A stretch of 64,000 bases of DNA from Candidatus Liberibacter solanacearum CLso-ZC1. GTDB lineage: Bacteria; Pseudomonadota; Alphaproteobacteria; Rhizobiales; Rhizobiaceae. How positions within the stretch are numbered: the first letter of the stretch is position 1; every line of letters starts with the position of its first letter. The notes under the pieces are model-generated. The model had not been told where the DNA came from. It did no database searches and saw only the letters and a list, made by a program, of their open reading frames with translations. Below, piece after piece: positions 9,981-19,660 of this stretch. The DNA lies in contig NC_014774.1 of the NCBI RefSeq assembly GCF_000183665.1, forward strand, positions 124,001 through 188,000. The letters run 5' to 3'. The position numbers and the translations under genes were made by a program.

Positions 9981-11402
9981 ATGCAAAAAGCAGAAATTGG
10001 AATAATTGGTCTCGGCGCTATGGGATCAAATCTTGCTCTAAATATGCTCGAAAAAGGCTTTCGATTAGCAGTTTATAATCAAGAGATTGAATTAACCGAA
10101 GTTTTTGTCAAAAAAGCACACGGATTATCTCAAAAATTTATCGCAACCAAAAATCTGCAGCAGATGGTAGAAGCAATTAGCCAACCTCGCAAAATACTAA
10201 TGATGATAACAGACGGGAATCCTGTTGACCAATTAATAGAAAAATTGAAACCATTATTGTCTTCTGAAGATATTCTATTAGATGGAGGAAATTCTCATTT
10301 TGCTGACACACAGACACGTTCTTTAGGACTTAATCAAAAAGGAATCTATTTTATTGGCATAGGAGTATCAGGCGGCACAAACGGAGCAAGATACGGACCA
10401 TCGCTTATGGTGGGAGGAAATGAAAAAGCGTATCACAGCATTGAACATATTCTCTTATCTATATCTGCAAATTATCAAAATAATCCTTGCTGTGCCCTAC
10501 TTGGACCCGACGGTACAGGGCATTTTGTGAAAACAATCCATAACGGAATTGAATATGCAAACATGCAATTAATTGCAGATATTTACGGAATTTTACGGGA
10601 TGGACTCAATAAAACATCTGTAGAAACAAGTCACCTTTTCTCAAAATGGAATACAGGAAAACTGAATTCATATTTAACAAAAATTACTGCTGAAATACTA
10701 TCTTCCATTGACCCTATTACTGGACTCTCTATGATCGATGTCATATGTGATACAGCCTCTCAAAAAGGAACAGGAATAAGATCTATTATCGAAGGACATA
10801 AATTATTTTCATCCTTGACAATTACTGAAATTGCAATTTTCGCTCGTAATCTTTCTTTACATAACGATGAATGCAAGAAAATGCAGTTAGTTTTTAAAAA
10901 TCCTTCCAGCTTTTGTTTAAAATATTCTGACACCTTAATCAAAGACTTAGAAAACGCTCTCTATGTATCTAAAATCCTCTCTTTTACACAAGGATTTTTA
11001 CTAATACACAAATCATCAAAAAAATATAATTGGAATTTACAACTGTCAAAAATAGCACGTATCTGGCGTGCAGGATGTATAATACGCTCACAACTACTTA
11101 ATGACATCGTAGAATCTTTAATAGAAAATCCCAATGATGCTAATCTTCTTATGATTCCCAGTATTTCCCAAAAAGTAAAAAGCACAATATCCTCGTTAAG
11201 ACGTGTCGTAATAGACTGCACAAAACAGGGCTATCCCGTGCCCGCATTATCAGCGGCTCTTTCTTATTTTGATGCTTATACACACGGCAATGGAACCGCT
11301 CATTTAATTCAAGCACAGCGTGATTTTTTTGGATCTCATGGCTTTGATAGAAAAGATGGAATCCTAAAAAACCACGGTCCTTGGCAAAACAATATTAGAT
11401 AA
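9981..11402 (+). CDS. gnd: 6-phosphogluconate dehydrogenase (decarboxylating)
   Basis: Oxidatively decarboxylates 6-phosphogluconate to ribulose 5-phosphate, making NADPH. The 473-residue protein has the N-terminal NADP fold (IGIIGLGAMGSNLALNM), the substrate motif GVSGGTNGARYGPSLMVGG near 130, and the catalytic lysine and asparagine in FVKTIHNGIEYANMQLI near 183. The C-terminal helical domain ends with NGTAHLIQAQRDFFGSHGF. Length is standard for the long form. It converges with znuA, only four bases apart, and the pair shares no obvious terminator. Confidence 0.95.
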   Translation: MQKAEIGIIGLGAMGSNLALNMLEKGFRLAVYNQEIELTEVFVKKAHGLSQKFIATKNLQQMVEAISQPRKILMMITDGNPVDQLIEKLKPLLSSEDILLDGGNSHFADTQTRSLGLNQKGIYFIGIGVSGGTNGARYGPSLMVGGNEKAYHSIEHILLSISANYQNNPCCALLGPDGTGHFVKTIHNGIEYANMQLIADIYGILRDGLNKTSVETSHLFSKWNTGKLNSYLTKITAEILSSIDPITGLSMIDVICDTASQKGTGIRSIIEGHKLFSSLTITEIAIFARNLSLHNDECKKMQLVFKNPSSFCLKYSDTLIKDLENALYVSKILSFTQGFLLIHKSSKKYNWNLQLSKIARIWRAGCIIRSQLLNDIVESLIENPNDANLLMIPSISQKVKSTISSLRRVVIDCTKQGYPVPALSAALSYFDAYTHGNGTAHLIQAQRDFFGSHGFDRKDGILKNHGPWQNNIR

Positions 11403-11406
11403 TATC

Positions 11407-12309
11407 CTAAGATATGCAGTTTTGGGCTATGGATTTAGAAAGATTTCTCAATAGTTGGAAATAAAGATCAGGACCTTCTGGAAGTAACAACCCTTCTGGA
11501 TCAAGCATTCCTACTATAATCCCAGTATTATTGGCAATGGATTGTATTATTTTAGAATCGAATTCTGGCTCATAGAATAGACAAGAAACCTTTTCTGAAA
11601 CAATTCTATCCTTAATTTTCTGCAAAGATTTTGCTCCCAGAAGAATTGTATTGGGCATAATCGAATCAATGATTTGAAGATTATAATGTTTCTCAAAATA
11701 GCGATATGCTCCATGAGAGACAATGATCTTTTTCCCTTGAACTGGCAGTAAAATATCATGCAATTCTTTATCCAATTTGTCTAACTTAGTCCCAAAATCT
11801 TCTTCGTTTTTTGTATAAATTTCCTTATTCTTTGGATCATTCTTAATAAGCTCCTGAGCAATAACATGAGCCATATGTTTAGCATTGATAGGGGCTAACC
11901 ATAAATGCATGTCATATACAACAGCCCCTCCATGATGGTGATCTTGTTGTTTTTGAGGCAATGTAATTTTATGCAAATTCGGGGAATTTGAAAGAGTAAT
12001 TATATTGGATTGTTTATCTACATAACCCAATGGCTTAACTAGGAAAAATTCCATTTCTGAACCAAGCCAAAAAATAATATCAGCATTTTTTAACATCATC
12101 GTATCTGACGGGCGCAAACTATATTCATGGGGCGAACTATTACCCTTAACAAGCAAGCTGGGCTTTCCTACTCCGTTCATTATAGACGCTACTATTGAAT
12201 GAATAGGCTTTATAGAAGCAACAACTTGCAAGGAACTAGCTCTAGATGTAGCACACAAAAGAGGGAAAAAAAATATAAATGATATCAAGGTGTTTTTCAT
12301 AATGCGCAA
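11407..12309 (-). CDS. znuA: zinc ABC transporter substrate-binding protein ZnuA
   Basis: Periplasmic Zn2+ receptor of the ZnuABC importer. The 300-residue protein has a signal peptide (residues 1 to about 25, ending SRASS), the KPIHSIVASIM segment of cluster A-I proteins, a metal histidine in SPHEYSLRPSD, a short His-rich loop (QQDHHHGG near 122), MHLWLAPINAKHMA and the SHGAYRYFEKHYNL motif. The His-rich loop is much shorter than in E. coli ZnuA. It diverges from znuC, so the shared 12310-12470 region should carry the promoters. I could not make out a clear Zur operator there. Confidence 0.93.
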   Translation of the reverse strand: MRIMKNTLISFIFFFPLLCATSRASSLQVVASIKPIHSIVASIMNGVGKPSLLVKGNSSPHEYSLRPSDTMMLKNADIIFWLGSEMEFFLVKPLGYVDKQSNIITLSNSPNLHKITLPQKQQDHHHGGAVVYDMHLWLAPINAKHMAHVIAQELIKNDPKNKEIYTKNEEDFGTKLDKLDKELHDILLPVQGKKIIVSHGAYRYFEKHYNLQIIDSIMPNTILLGAKSLQKIKDRIVSEKVSCLFYEPEFDSKIIQSIANNTGIIVGMLDPEGLLLPEGPDLYFQLLRNLSKSIAQNCIS

Positions 12310-12370
12310 TCCTGTTTAACAAGTTTATTATTATGTCTACAGATAGACCCCCCTATACAAAAAAAATATG

Positions 12371-12533
12371 ATGGACTATAAATAATTATGCGTATCTGCC
12401 CATCTCTTCCTTTAATCAGCTTGGCTAATACTAGCGTTCATAAAAATGATATCAAATGGACTATAAATAATTATGCGTATCTGCCCATCTCTTCCCTTAA
12501 TCAGCTTGGCTAATACTAGCGTTCATAAAAATG
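12371..12533 (+). repeat. 85-bp tandem duplication covering the znuC promoter/start
   Basis: Two copies of a 78-base segment, 12371-12448 and 12456-12533, separated by seven bases (ATATCAA). They differ at one position (T at 12411 against C at 12496). Each contains ACTATAAATAATTATG, that is, a possible -10 region and a start codon, plus the first 20 or so codons of znuC. The period is 85, so the upstream ATG (12388) is out of frame with znuC. It opens a 41-residue frame that stops at 12513, inside the real gene. Confidence 0.93.
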
Positions 12534-13192
12534 GGATCCAGATTTTGCATGATATTAATTTTACCATAAAATCAGGGGAAATAGTTACATTGATAGGTCC
12601 TAATGGATCTGGAAAATCAACAATTGCCAAATTGATTACAGGTATAATCAAGCCTAGCACAGGCAATATAATTCACAATCCTAAATTGATTATAGGATAC
12701 GTACCTCAAAAAGTCATCATAGAAAATACACTGCCTCTTAGTTTAATGCGATTTATAACTCTAACGACGTCCTCTTCACAGGAGGATATTATAGAAATAC
12801 TAAAAAAAGTTAATTTGAACGGGAAACAAAATAGGAATATAAGAGATCTTTCAGGAGGTGAATTCCAACGCGCCCTTCTTGCGAAAGCTTTGTTACGCAA
12901 GCCCAATTTGTTGGTTTTAGACGAACCACTACAAGGCATTGATTTTCCAGGAGAATTAACTTTATATGAGCTAATCTCATCGGTGCGTCAATCTACTGGT
13001 TGTGGCATATTATTGATATCTCACAATTTACATATGGTTATGGCGTCTACGGATACAGTGATATGTTTGAATAATCATATTTGTTATCAAGGCCCCCCTC
13101 AAACCATCAAAGATAACCCAGAATATATTCATCTTTTTGGATCACGCGCAACAGAAATATTGGCTATTCATAACCATAAACACGTTCACTAA
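12473..13192 (+). CDS. znuC: zinc ABC transporter ATP-binding protein ZnuC
   Basis: ATPase of the zinc importer. The 239-residue protein has Walker A GPNGSGKSTIAKL near 43, the Q-loop VPQK, the signature LSGGEFQRALLAKALL near 122, Walker B LLVLDEPLQGID and the H-loop LISHNLHMV. The start at 12473 is the ATG of the second copy of a tandem duplication. The duplicated upstream ATG at 12388 is out of frame. Ends with a short His-containing tail (HNHKHVH), a common feature of zinc ABC proteins. znuB follows 64 bases later. Confidence 0.94.
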   Translation: MRICPSLPLISLANTSVHKNGIQILHDINFTIKSGEIVTLIGPNGSGKSTIAKLITGIIKPSTGNIIHNPKLIIGYVPQKVIIENTLPLSLMRFITLTTSSSQEDIIEILKKVNLNGKQNRNIRDLSGGEFQRALLAKALLRKPNLLVLDEPLQGIDFPGELTLYELISSVRQSTGCGILLISHNLHMVMASTDTVICLNNHICYQGPPQTIKDNPEYIHLFGSRATEILAIHNHKHVH

Positions 13193-13256
13193 ACTGTAAT
13201 TGTTTATATCGTCAATCGTTTCTTAGGATTAAGTATCAATAAATAGATGGAACAAG

Positions 13257-14048
13257 ATGATTTATAACGAATTTTTTATTCGTGCCTTGTTTGCTGGGAT
13301 TGGCATAATTCTCTCTACTGGGCCGCTTGGATGCTTTATTGTTTGGCAACGCATGACTTATTTTGGAGATACTATAGCGCATTCAGCGCTTTTAGGGGTA
13401 GCTTTCTCACTCATGTTAAACTTACCACTACCCCTCTGTATATTCATGGTAGCTGCCCTGACATCGATTATATTACTTCAAATTCAAAAAAGTGAATTTA
13501 TAGCTTCTGATGCTATTCTCGGAGTTATCACCCATTCAACAATATCAATTAGTCTTATTATGCTGTCTTTTATGACATGGGTAAATACCGATCTAACAAG
13601 TTTTTTATTTGGTGATATCTTAGCAATCAATACGAACGATATCATAATTATTTGGAGTGTTGGGATTCTAAATATTGTTATATTAATAAAAATATGGAAA
13701 TCACTTCTAGCTACCACTGTAAACTATGAGCTTGCAAAAGCCGAAGGCATGCAACCGGAAAAAGTAAAATTAATCTTTACCATGATCACAGCTCTTATGA
13801 TTTCTATTTCCATCAAATTCATCGGTATCACACTTATAACATCCCTTTTAATATTACCTACAGTCACAGCAAGACGTTTTGCAACATCTCCTGAGAACAT
13901 GGTCATCTTAACAACAGTAATTGGCATTTTAGGAGTAATACTTGGTCTCTACGGATCATTGATTTTTGACACCCCTTCAGGCCCATCAATCATTATAACA
14001 TCTTTAATATTTTTTATACTGAGCTTTCTCCGAGCTCTTAAAAAATAA
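13257..14048 (+). CDS. znuB: zinc ABC transporter permease ZnuB
   Basis: Membrane channel of the ZnuABC importer. The 263-residue ABC-3 family permease has seven or more hydrophobic segments. Family motifs include FIVWQRMTYFGDTIAHSALLGVA near 28, the cytoplasmic coupling region YELAKAEGMQPEKVKLIFT near 157 and LLILPTVTARRFATSPENM near 198. Length is normal. It is preceded by znuC on the same strand. No zur gene follows; a ferritin does. Confidence 0.93.
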   Translation: MIYNEFFIRALFAGIGIILSTGPLGCFIVWQRMTYFGDTIAHSALLGVAFSLMLNLPLPLCIFMVAALTSIILLQIQKSEFIASDAILGVITHSTISISLIMLSFMTWVNTDLTSFLFGDILAINTNDIIIIWSVGILNIVILIKIWKSLLATTVNYELAKAEGMQPEKVKLIFTMITALMISISIKFIGITLITSLLILPTVTARRFATSPENMVILTTVIGILGVILGLYGSLIFDTPSGPSIIITSLIFFILSFLRALKK

Positions 14049-14176
14049 CAAGAATATTCAAGAGTTTTTTATACCCTTATAAATATTTGCATTCCATTAT
14101 CTTATTGACTATAATAAGTAAAAATATTTGATTTTTAAAAAAGAAAGATATTTTTATTTATAAGGGGAAAGTATAT

Positions 14177-14674
14177 ATGGCTAATAAAAAAAGGTATAAT
14201 ATCCTTAATGAGCTTATGAATATCGAATTTCAAGCTCATTATTATTATATACAAGCAGCTGCTTGGGCAGCATCGCGTAATCTTGATGGATGTTGTAATT
14301 TTTTCTTGAAGCATGCAAAAGAAGAATACTCCCACGTAATGAAAATTTTCCAATATTTAGTTGATCTTGGAGAGAAAGCAACATTCTCTGATTTGCTAAA
14401 ATCTGATATTAACGCTAATGATGTCGAAGGCATTTTTTCGTTGGTATACGAACATGAAGTCGAAGTAACAAAAGCCTACGATAAAGCTATCGCAAATATA
14501 CTAGAAGAGAAAGATAATCAAATCTTCTGTTTTTTACAGTGGTTTGCAAGTGAACAAGATGAAGAAATGGCTCTTTGTCGCCGAATATTAGACAAAATAA
14601 AGCTGATAGGATCTGGTCCTCATTCACTCTATCTTTTTGACCAAGAAATGGCAAAAATAGCAAGCGAAAGTTAA
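14177..14674 (+). CDS. ftnA: non-haem ferritin (FtnA-like)
   Basis: Iron-storage four-helix bundle protein, 165 residues. It aligns by eye with E. coli FtnA rather than bacterioferritin: LNELMNIEFQAHYYYIQAAAW, FLKHAKEEYSHVMKIFQYL, YEHEVEVTKAYDKAI, FLQWFASEQDEEMALCRRILDKI, with ferroxidase glutamates and histidine in conserved places (NIE, EEYSH, YEHE, SEQDEE). It is often annotated as bacterioferritin in this lineage, but no haem-binding methionine in the usual Bfr position is seen. A GGGGAAAG ribosome site precedes the ATG. It is followed by a good terminator hairpin. Confidence 0.88.
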   Translation: MANKKRYNILNELMNIEFQAHYYYIQAAAWAASRNLDGCCNFFLKHAKEEYSHVMKIFQYLVDLGEKATFSDLLKSDINANDVEGIFSLVYEHEVEVTKAYDKAIANILEEKDNQIFCFLQWFASEQDEEMALCRRILDKIKLIGSGPHSLYLFDQEMAKIASES

Positions 14675-14747
14675 TTCTATCTAATATAGATGAGATGGAT
14701 GAAGTCCTCTATAGGGTTGAGTTATTTTTATCTCTTAAATGAATAAC

Positions 14748-14796
14748 ATGGGATTTTATACCACTAAAAAACAACTGTGGGAAAAATCCCATTTTA
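14748..14796 (+). terminator. rho-independent-type terminator after the ferritin gene
   Basis: Inverted repeat ATGGGATTTT (14748-14757) against AAAATCCCAT (14783-14792), followed by TTTTAT. It lies 74 bases past the ferritin stop on the same strand, before the convergent tadC gene. The loop is about 25 bases. Confidence 0.6.
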
Positions 14797-14906
14797 TGCT
14801 ATGTAAAATTTAAAATATTACCCTCAGTCAAAAAAAAATATTTTTTAAGTCCTCAGTAGTTTTACAAGTATTTTTTGACTAAATCCAACTGTTTTGCTAA
14901 TTATCA

Positions 14907-15866
14907 TCAACCTTTCATAGTATCCATAATGTTTAATATTGCTGGGCCAATAATAACAAGCATTAAAACAGGCAAGAAAAATAGAATCATAGGAACAGTT
15001 AGTTTAGGTGATAATGCAGCAGCCTTTTTTTCTGCCTCCATCAAACGCTCCGACCTTGTTTCCGCCACTAAAACACGCAAAGAATCACCTATTGAAGTTC
15101 CATAACGATCAGACTGTATAAAAGCCTGCATAACATTTCTTATACAATCCATTTGAGTACGATTGTAAAAGTTTTCAAATGCAACCTGCCTATTAAGCAA
15201 AAATGACAACTCAGCAGTTGTTAACAATAATTCTTCGGAAAGCGCAACTGATTGCCCTCCTACTTCTTCCGCAACACGACGCAAGGCCTGATCTACTGCA
15301 ATCCCTGATTCAATGCATATCAATAATAAATCAAGAGCATCAGGCCAAGCACGCCTTATGGAATCCTGTCTTTTTGTAACAAGATTAGAAATAAACATGC
15401 TAGGAGCATAAAATCCAGCATACCCGATTAAAATCACAACAAATAGGCGATTAAAGAAAGAATACTGCTCTAATTTATCAAAACCAAATATCCATATTAT
15501 TCCTATAACAAGAGTAATAATCGGTAAAACCAAACGGATTATCAACAATATATTCAATGCATACTCTGATCGAAAACCAGCAGCACGCAATTTATCAACC
15601 ATTGGTTTATCAACTAGAATTGCCTTTAAATTAAACTTTTCAACAAATTTTCGTAACGACATATTATCGTGAGTACGCAATCCAGAAGAAGGTTTACCTA
15701 AACGTGCAAGTTGCTGTTTGCGTAATTCTTCCCTCTCAATAGAAACAGACTTAATACGCTTTTCCAACTCATCACTACCCAAAGAGGGAATAATCACCGC
15801 ATAAATCAAGGAGAAAACTGAAATCGAAGTTGCTACAACAACTGCTATAGTTACACTATCAAACAT
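14907..15866 (-). CDS. tadC: Tad pilus inner-membrane protein TadC
   Basis: Second GspF-like platform protein of the Tad/Flp pilus machine. The 319-residue protein starts with a membrane segment, has the KFNLKAILVDKPMVDKLRAAGFRSEYAL region and the T2SSF domain (WPDALDLLLICIESGIAVDQALRRVAEEVG, then DCIRNVMQAFIQSDRYGTSIGDSLRVLVAETR) and ends with membrane segment LTVPMILFFLPVLMLVIIGPAILNI. It is the last gene of the minus-strand cpa operon, 18 bases after tadB. Confidence 0.93.
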   Translation of the reverse strand: MFDSVTIAVVVATSISVFSLIYAVIIPSLGSDELEKRIKSVSIEREELRKQQLARLGKPSSGLRTHDNMSLRKFVEKFNLKAILVDKPMVDKLRAAGFRSEYALNILLIIRLVLPIITLVIGIIWIFGFDKLEQYSFFNRLFVVILIGYAGFYAPSMFISNLVTKRQDSIRRAWPDALDLLLICIESGIAVDQALRRVAEEVGGQSVALSEELLLTTAELSFLLNRQVAFENFYNRTQMDCIRNVMQAFIQSDRYGTSIGDSLRVLVAETRSERLMEAEKKAAALSPKLTVPMILFFLPVLMLVIIGPAILNIMDTMKG

Positions 15867-15884
15867 AATCTCATACTCTACAAA

Positions 15885-16880
15885 TTACATATCAAAGTTA
15901 ATCATAGTCCGCATAATTACTGCACCAAGAACCATCAAAAAAGCCGCAATTCCAAGAATAATGTGTCCTCTAGAATCTAGGAAAAGAATATCTATATACC
16001 CTGGAGACGTAAAGTGGACGAGCGAAGAAACGAAAAAAGGCAAGGATCCAATGATCCATGCTGAAGATTTTGCTTCCATAGCAAGGGCTTGTACCTTTCC
16101 TTTCATTTTCTTCCTCTCACGCAAAATTCCCGATAAATTAGACAACGCTTCCGAAAGATTCCCGCCTGATTGAGCCTGAATACTAATAACCGTTGAAAAA
16201 AAAGATACTTCTTGTAGCGGCATATAGCGAACCATACGAGCAACACTCTCTGAAACACTTAAACCTAAATGCTGAGCTTCAACAACACGACGAAATTCTG
16301 ATCGAACAGGATCCGAAGACTGGCCAACGATAATAGAAATCGCATCCGAAACAGGCAATCCAGAACGTACCGAACGAACGATAATATCTAGAGCATTCGG
16401 AAATTCATTCAAAAACTTAGCTGTTCTTTTTTTTATCAAATATTGCAACAATACACGCGGAACAACCAAGGCAGATGATAAACAGACACACAAAGAAACA
16501 AAAAAACTAGAAAATAAAGCTAAAGATATTATACCAAATACCAATCCCATAACACAACTGAAAATGTAAAAATGCTCTTTTGAAAAAGGAATCCCTGAAT
16601 AAGATATGAGAGATGATAAACTTTTCGTATTCCCGAATTTTTCCTTGTGACTCAGTTCTATTTTATCCATCGCATCTCGTAATACCTTACGACGCTTTAC
16701 GGCTGCTGAAGGAATAGTATCGTTTTTCTTATCTTTTATAACTTTTTTAGGATCACGGGATTCAGAAGAACTTTCCAATCCTGTAGTTTTAAATAAAAGA
16801 AAATACAAAAGAAAAAAAACTGAAATGGAGATCAATCCCACCAAAAGAAAGCTATTTATATCAAGGTCCATGAGATCCAC
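15885..16880 (-). CDS. tadB: Tad pilus inner-membrane protein TadB
   Basis: First GspF-like platform protein of the Tad system, thought to anchor the CpaF ATPase at the membrane. It has 331 residues: N-terminal membrane segment, a cytoplasmic linker rich in Lys and Asp, two hydrophobic segments, then the T2SSF domain (FPNALDIIVRSVRSGLPVSDAI, MPLQEVSFFSTVISIQAQSGGNLSEALSNLSGILRERKKMKGKVQALA). The start ATG directly follows the cpaF stop. Family and position both fit. Confidence 0.93.
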   Translation of the reverse strand: MDLMDLDINSFLLVGLISISVFFLLYFLLFKTTGLESSSESRDPKKVIKDKKNDTIPSAAVKRRKVLRDAMDKIELSHKEKFGNTKSLSSLISYSGIPFSKEHFYIFSCVMGLVFGIISLALFSSFFVSLCVCLSSALVVPRVLLQYLIKKRTAKFLNEFPNALDIIVRSVRSGLPVSDAISIIVGQSSDPVRSEFRRVVEAQHLGLSVSESVARMVRYMPLQEVSFFSTVISIQAQSGGNLSEALSNLSGILRERKKMKGKVQALAMEAKSSAWIIGSLPFFVSSLVHFTSPGYIDILFLDSRGHIILGIAAFLMVLGAVIMRTMINFDM

Positions 16881-18347
16881 CTATATACGAGGTTGTTTTT
16901 CTACAGATTCAAGAACTTCTGCTAAATTCTTTTCTTCACCATATTGAGCTGCCCTATTCCAAAATCGTGGGCGAGAAACACCAGAACCAACATGATGCCC
17001 TATCAATTTTCCTGATTCATCCTGTCCTATTACATCATATTTAATAAGATCTTGCGTAATAATAACATTTCCTTCCATCCCGACAACTTCACAAATATTC
17101 GTAATCCTCCTAGAGCCATCTCGTAAACGTTGTGTCTGAACAATTACATCTAAAGAAGATGTAATAATTTCTCTCACCATTTGAGATGGAAGAGTAAATC
17201 CTCCCATAGCAATCATTGCTTCCATTCTACCAAAACTTTCCCGAGGATTATTGGCGTGAATAGTTCCCATAGATCCATCATGACCCGTATTCATTGCCTG
17301 CAATAGATCTAATACCTCTGGGCCACGAACCTCCCCTAAAATAATACGTTCAGGACGCATACGCAAACAGTTCTTCACCAAATCACGCATAGTAATCTCA
17401 CCTTCACCCTCAATATTTGGAGGACGAGTTTCTAATCGAACCACATGAGGTTGCTGAAGTTGAAGCTCTGCTGTATCTTCACAAGTAACGATACGTTCAT
17501 CTTTATCTATATAACGAGTCAAACAATTCAATAACGTTGTTTTTCCAGAACCTGTTCCACCAGAAATCAAGATATTACATCTAACACGTCCTATGATTTG
17601 CAATAGCTGAGATCCTGCTTCTGTTATTGCTCCAAAGCGGACAAGATGATCTAAAGTAAGCTTATCTTTTTTAAATTTACGAATAGTTAAAGTAGCTCCA
17701 TCAAGAGCAAGAGGAGGAATGATCACGTTCACACGAGAACCATCTAACAAGCGTGCATCACAAATAGGGCTCGCTTCATCTACACGACGACCGACTTGAT
17801 TAACTATACGCTGACATACCGAAAGAAGCTGTTCATTGTTGCGAAAGCTAATGCCTGTTTCAATGGTTTTCCCATTAACTTCAATGAATACTTTATCTGG
17901 ACCATTCACCATAATATCTGCAATATCATCTCGTGCAATAAGAGGCTGAAGAGGACCATACCCCAAAATATCATTAGAAAGATCTTCTAAAAGATCTTCT
18001 TTTTCCTCAAACGGCATGACTATATCTTTGATAGAAATAATCTCATCCATGAGCTCTGCTATTTCTTTCTTTGCCAATTCCCCATCGTATTGAGAAAGCT
18101 TTGTTATATCAATCATTTCAATCAAAGTTCCAAAAACAGTTGCCTTTATATCATAATAATGAGAACTGCGATGCTTTAAAATATTAGGCAATCCTAATTC
18201 AGAAGATTGATCCAAAAAGGAAGATTGGTTTGTGCCATCACTCCCGGAATCCTCAATCTCTTTTCCTTGTTGGGCTTTCTCTTGCCGCAACTTAAAGTTT
18301 TCCCTATTTGCTGATCCTATAGGTCCCTTTTCACGTTTTCCAAACAT
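16881..18347 (-). CDS. cpaF: Tad pilus secretion ATPase CpaF/TadA
   Basis: Cytoplasmic hexameric ATPase that powers pilus assembly. The protein has about 488 residues: a variable N-terminal region (1-60), the N-terminal ATPase domain ([23 protein letters not shown]), then the RecA-like domain with Walker [17 protein letters not shown], the Asp box CEDTAELQL, Walker [13 protein letters not shown] and the His box [11 protein letters not shown]. An in-frame GTG lies two codons upstream (18353), but the ATG at 18347 is better placed behind TTTAGGAT. It lies between cpaE and tadB in the usual order. Confidence 0.95.
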   Translation of the reverse strand: MFGKREKGPIGSANRENFKLRQEKAQQGKEIEDSGSDGTNQSSFLDQSSELGLPNILKHRSSHYYDIKATVFGTLIEMIDITKLSQYDGELAKKEIAELMDEIISIKDIVMPFEEKEDLLEDLSNDILGYGPLQPLIARDDIADIMVNGPDKVFIEVNGKTIETGISFRNNEQLLSVCQRIVNQVGRRVDEASPICDARLLDGSRVNVIIPPLALDGATLTIRKFKKDKLTLDHLVRFGAITEAGSQLLQIIGRVRCNILISGGTGSGKTTLLNCLTRYIDKDERIVTCEDTAELQLQQPHVVRLETRPPNIEGEGEITMRDLVKNCLRMRPERIILGEVRGPEVLDLLQAMNTGHDGSMGTIHANNPRESFGRMEAMIAMGGFTLPSQMVREIITSSLDVIVQTQRLRDGSRRITNICEVVGMEGNVIITQDLIKYDVIGQDESGKLIGHHVGSGVSRPRFWNRAAQYGEEKNLAEVLESVEKQPRI

Positions 18348-18372
18348 GTGCACATCCTAAATTATAATTAAA

Positions 18373-19629
18373 TCACTTTATTTTTAAAAATGTCTTGATC
18401 TTGTCATATATAGCATTTTTAGGTTTCACTATAGTTATACGATCAAGAAGAATATTCGAAAAATCTACTAATAAATTTGAAACAGAAGATTGAGGATTCA
18501 TCTCACGAATCATCTTACCAGAATTTGCAGATATACCAAAAACAAAAGCATCAAAAGGAATGATAACAGAAGGATCTATCCCTAATGGAGCACAAAAATC
18601 ATCAATAGAAATTTCAGGTTTTTTAGGCATTCCAACCTGATTAATAACCAAATAAGGAGGTTTATCATTTGGTCTATTTTTTGTTAAAAAATCGATTAAA
18701 TTTTTAGTATTACGCAAACTGACAAGATCAAGAGAAGTAGTGATGACAACTTTATCACTTAAAGTAAGAATCTGACGATTCCATCTATTCCAAATATGGG
18801 GTAAATCAAGAATCGTTAAGGGAGCTATCCGTTTCAACAACTCAATTACTGGAAGAATATCTTTTTCATCAAAATCATAAGTACAATCCAAAATTGCCGG
18901 AGCCGTCAAAATTGATAGATTCTCGACATAACGCACCATAATCTTATCAACTAATCCCTCATCAATTTTACCTGAAGAGGAAATAAGATCTAAAATACCA
19001 TATATTGGATCTTGGTCAAAATTAATATTAGCTGTTCCATACGGAAGATCTAAATCTGCTAAAATGGTATCTGTTGCCAAAACAGAAGCAATGCTAAACG
19101 CACAATTATGCGCTATAGTTGAAGATCCGACCCCTCCTCTAGATCCTATAAAAGCTATAGAACTACCAAACGAATCCTCTTTGTTTTTCTCAACAAAAAT
19201 ATTACTAATCGCTTTAATGATATCAGAAACAGACAAAGGTTCAATCAAGTATTCAGATATGCCGCTAGCAATTAACTCTCGATAAAGCAATACATCATTG
19301 GTCTCTCCTATCACAATAACCTTTGTAGTAGAATCACAAACTTCAGCCAAAGGCTCTAAAGAAGAAAGGATTTTTCTAGAATCAACTGTAGTTTGAATAA
19401 TAAGAAGGTTAGGAGTAGCAGAATCAGCAAATACATCAATAGCCTCTGTAATTGATCCTTTAGTAATTCGCATATTAACACGATTCATCCGACGATCAAT
19501 CTTAGATTTTTCTATTACAGAATACAGGGAATCAGTCACACAAAAAGCATGCGCAGATATGCTTGGCAAAGAACCATCACCATGCTTATTAAGAACATCT
19601 GAGCCACTACCTTTATACTCAATACTCAT
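18373..19629 (-). CDS. cpaE: Tad pilus localisation ATPase-like protein CpaE
   Basis: MinD/ParA-like protein that positions Tad pilus assembly. The 418-residue protein has an N-terminal receiver-like domain (about 40-150) and a C-terminal ATPase domain with the deviant Walker A GSRGGVGSSTIAHN near 160 and ADLDLPYGTANINFDQDP. The canonical lysine of the deviant Walker box is replaced within GSRGGVGSST, as is usual in CpaE. The ATG follows GGGGGAAATA. Upstream neighbour is cpaD, downstream is cpaF. Confidence 0.92.
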   Translation of the reverse strand: MSIEYKGSGSDVLNKHGDGSLPSISAHAFCVTDSLYSVIEKSKIDRRMNRVNMRITKGSITEAIDVFADSATPNLLIIQTTVDSRKILSSLEPLAEVCDSTTKVIVIGETNDVLLYRELIASGISEYLIEPLSVSDIIKAISNIFVEKNKEDSFGSSIAFIGSRGGVGSSTIAHNCAFSIASVLATDTILADLDLPYGTANINFDQDPIYGILDLISSSGKIDEGLVDKIMVRYVENLSILTAPAILDCTYDFDEKDILPVIELLKRIAPLTILDLPHIWNRWNRQILTLSDKVVITTSLDLVSLRNTKNLIDFLTKNRPNDKPPYLVINQVGMPKKPEISIDDFCAPLGIDPSVIIPFDAFVFGISANSGKMIREMNPQSSVSNLLVDFSNILLDRITIVKPKNAIYDKIKTFLKIK

Positions 19630-19660
19630 TATTTCCCCCTGTTAGGCCTTATTTATTAAC

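Noticed and set aside
12310..12372. Zur operator between znuA and znuC
   Set aside because: Only weak, AT-rich partial symmetry is seen, so I would not name a binding site.
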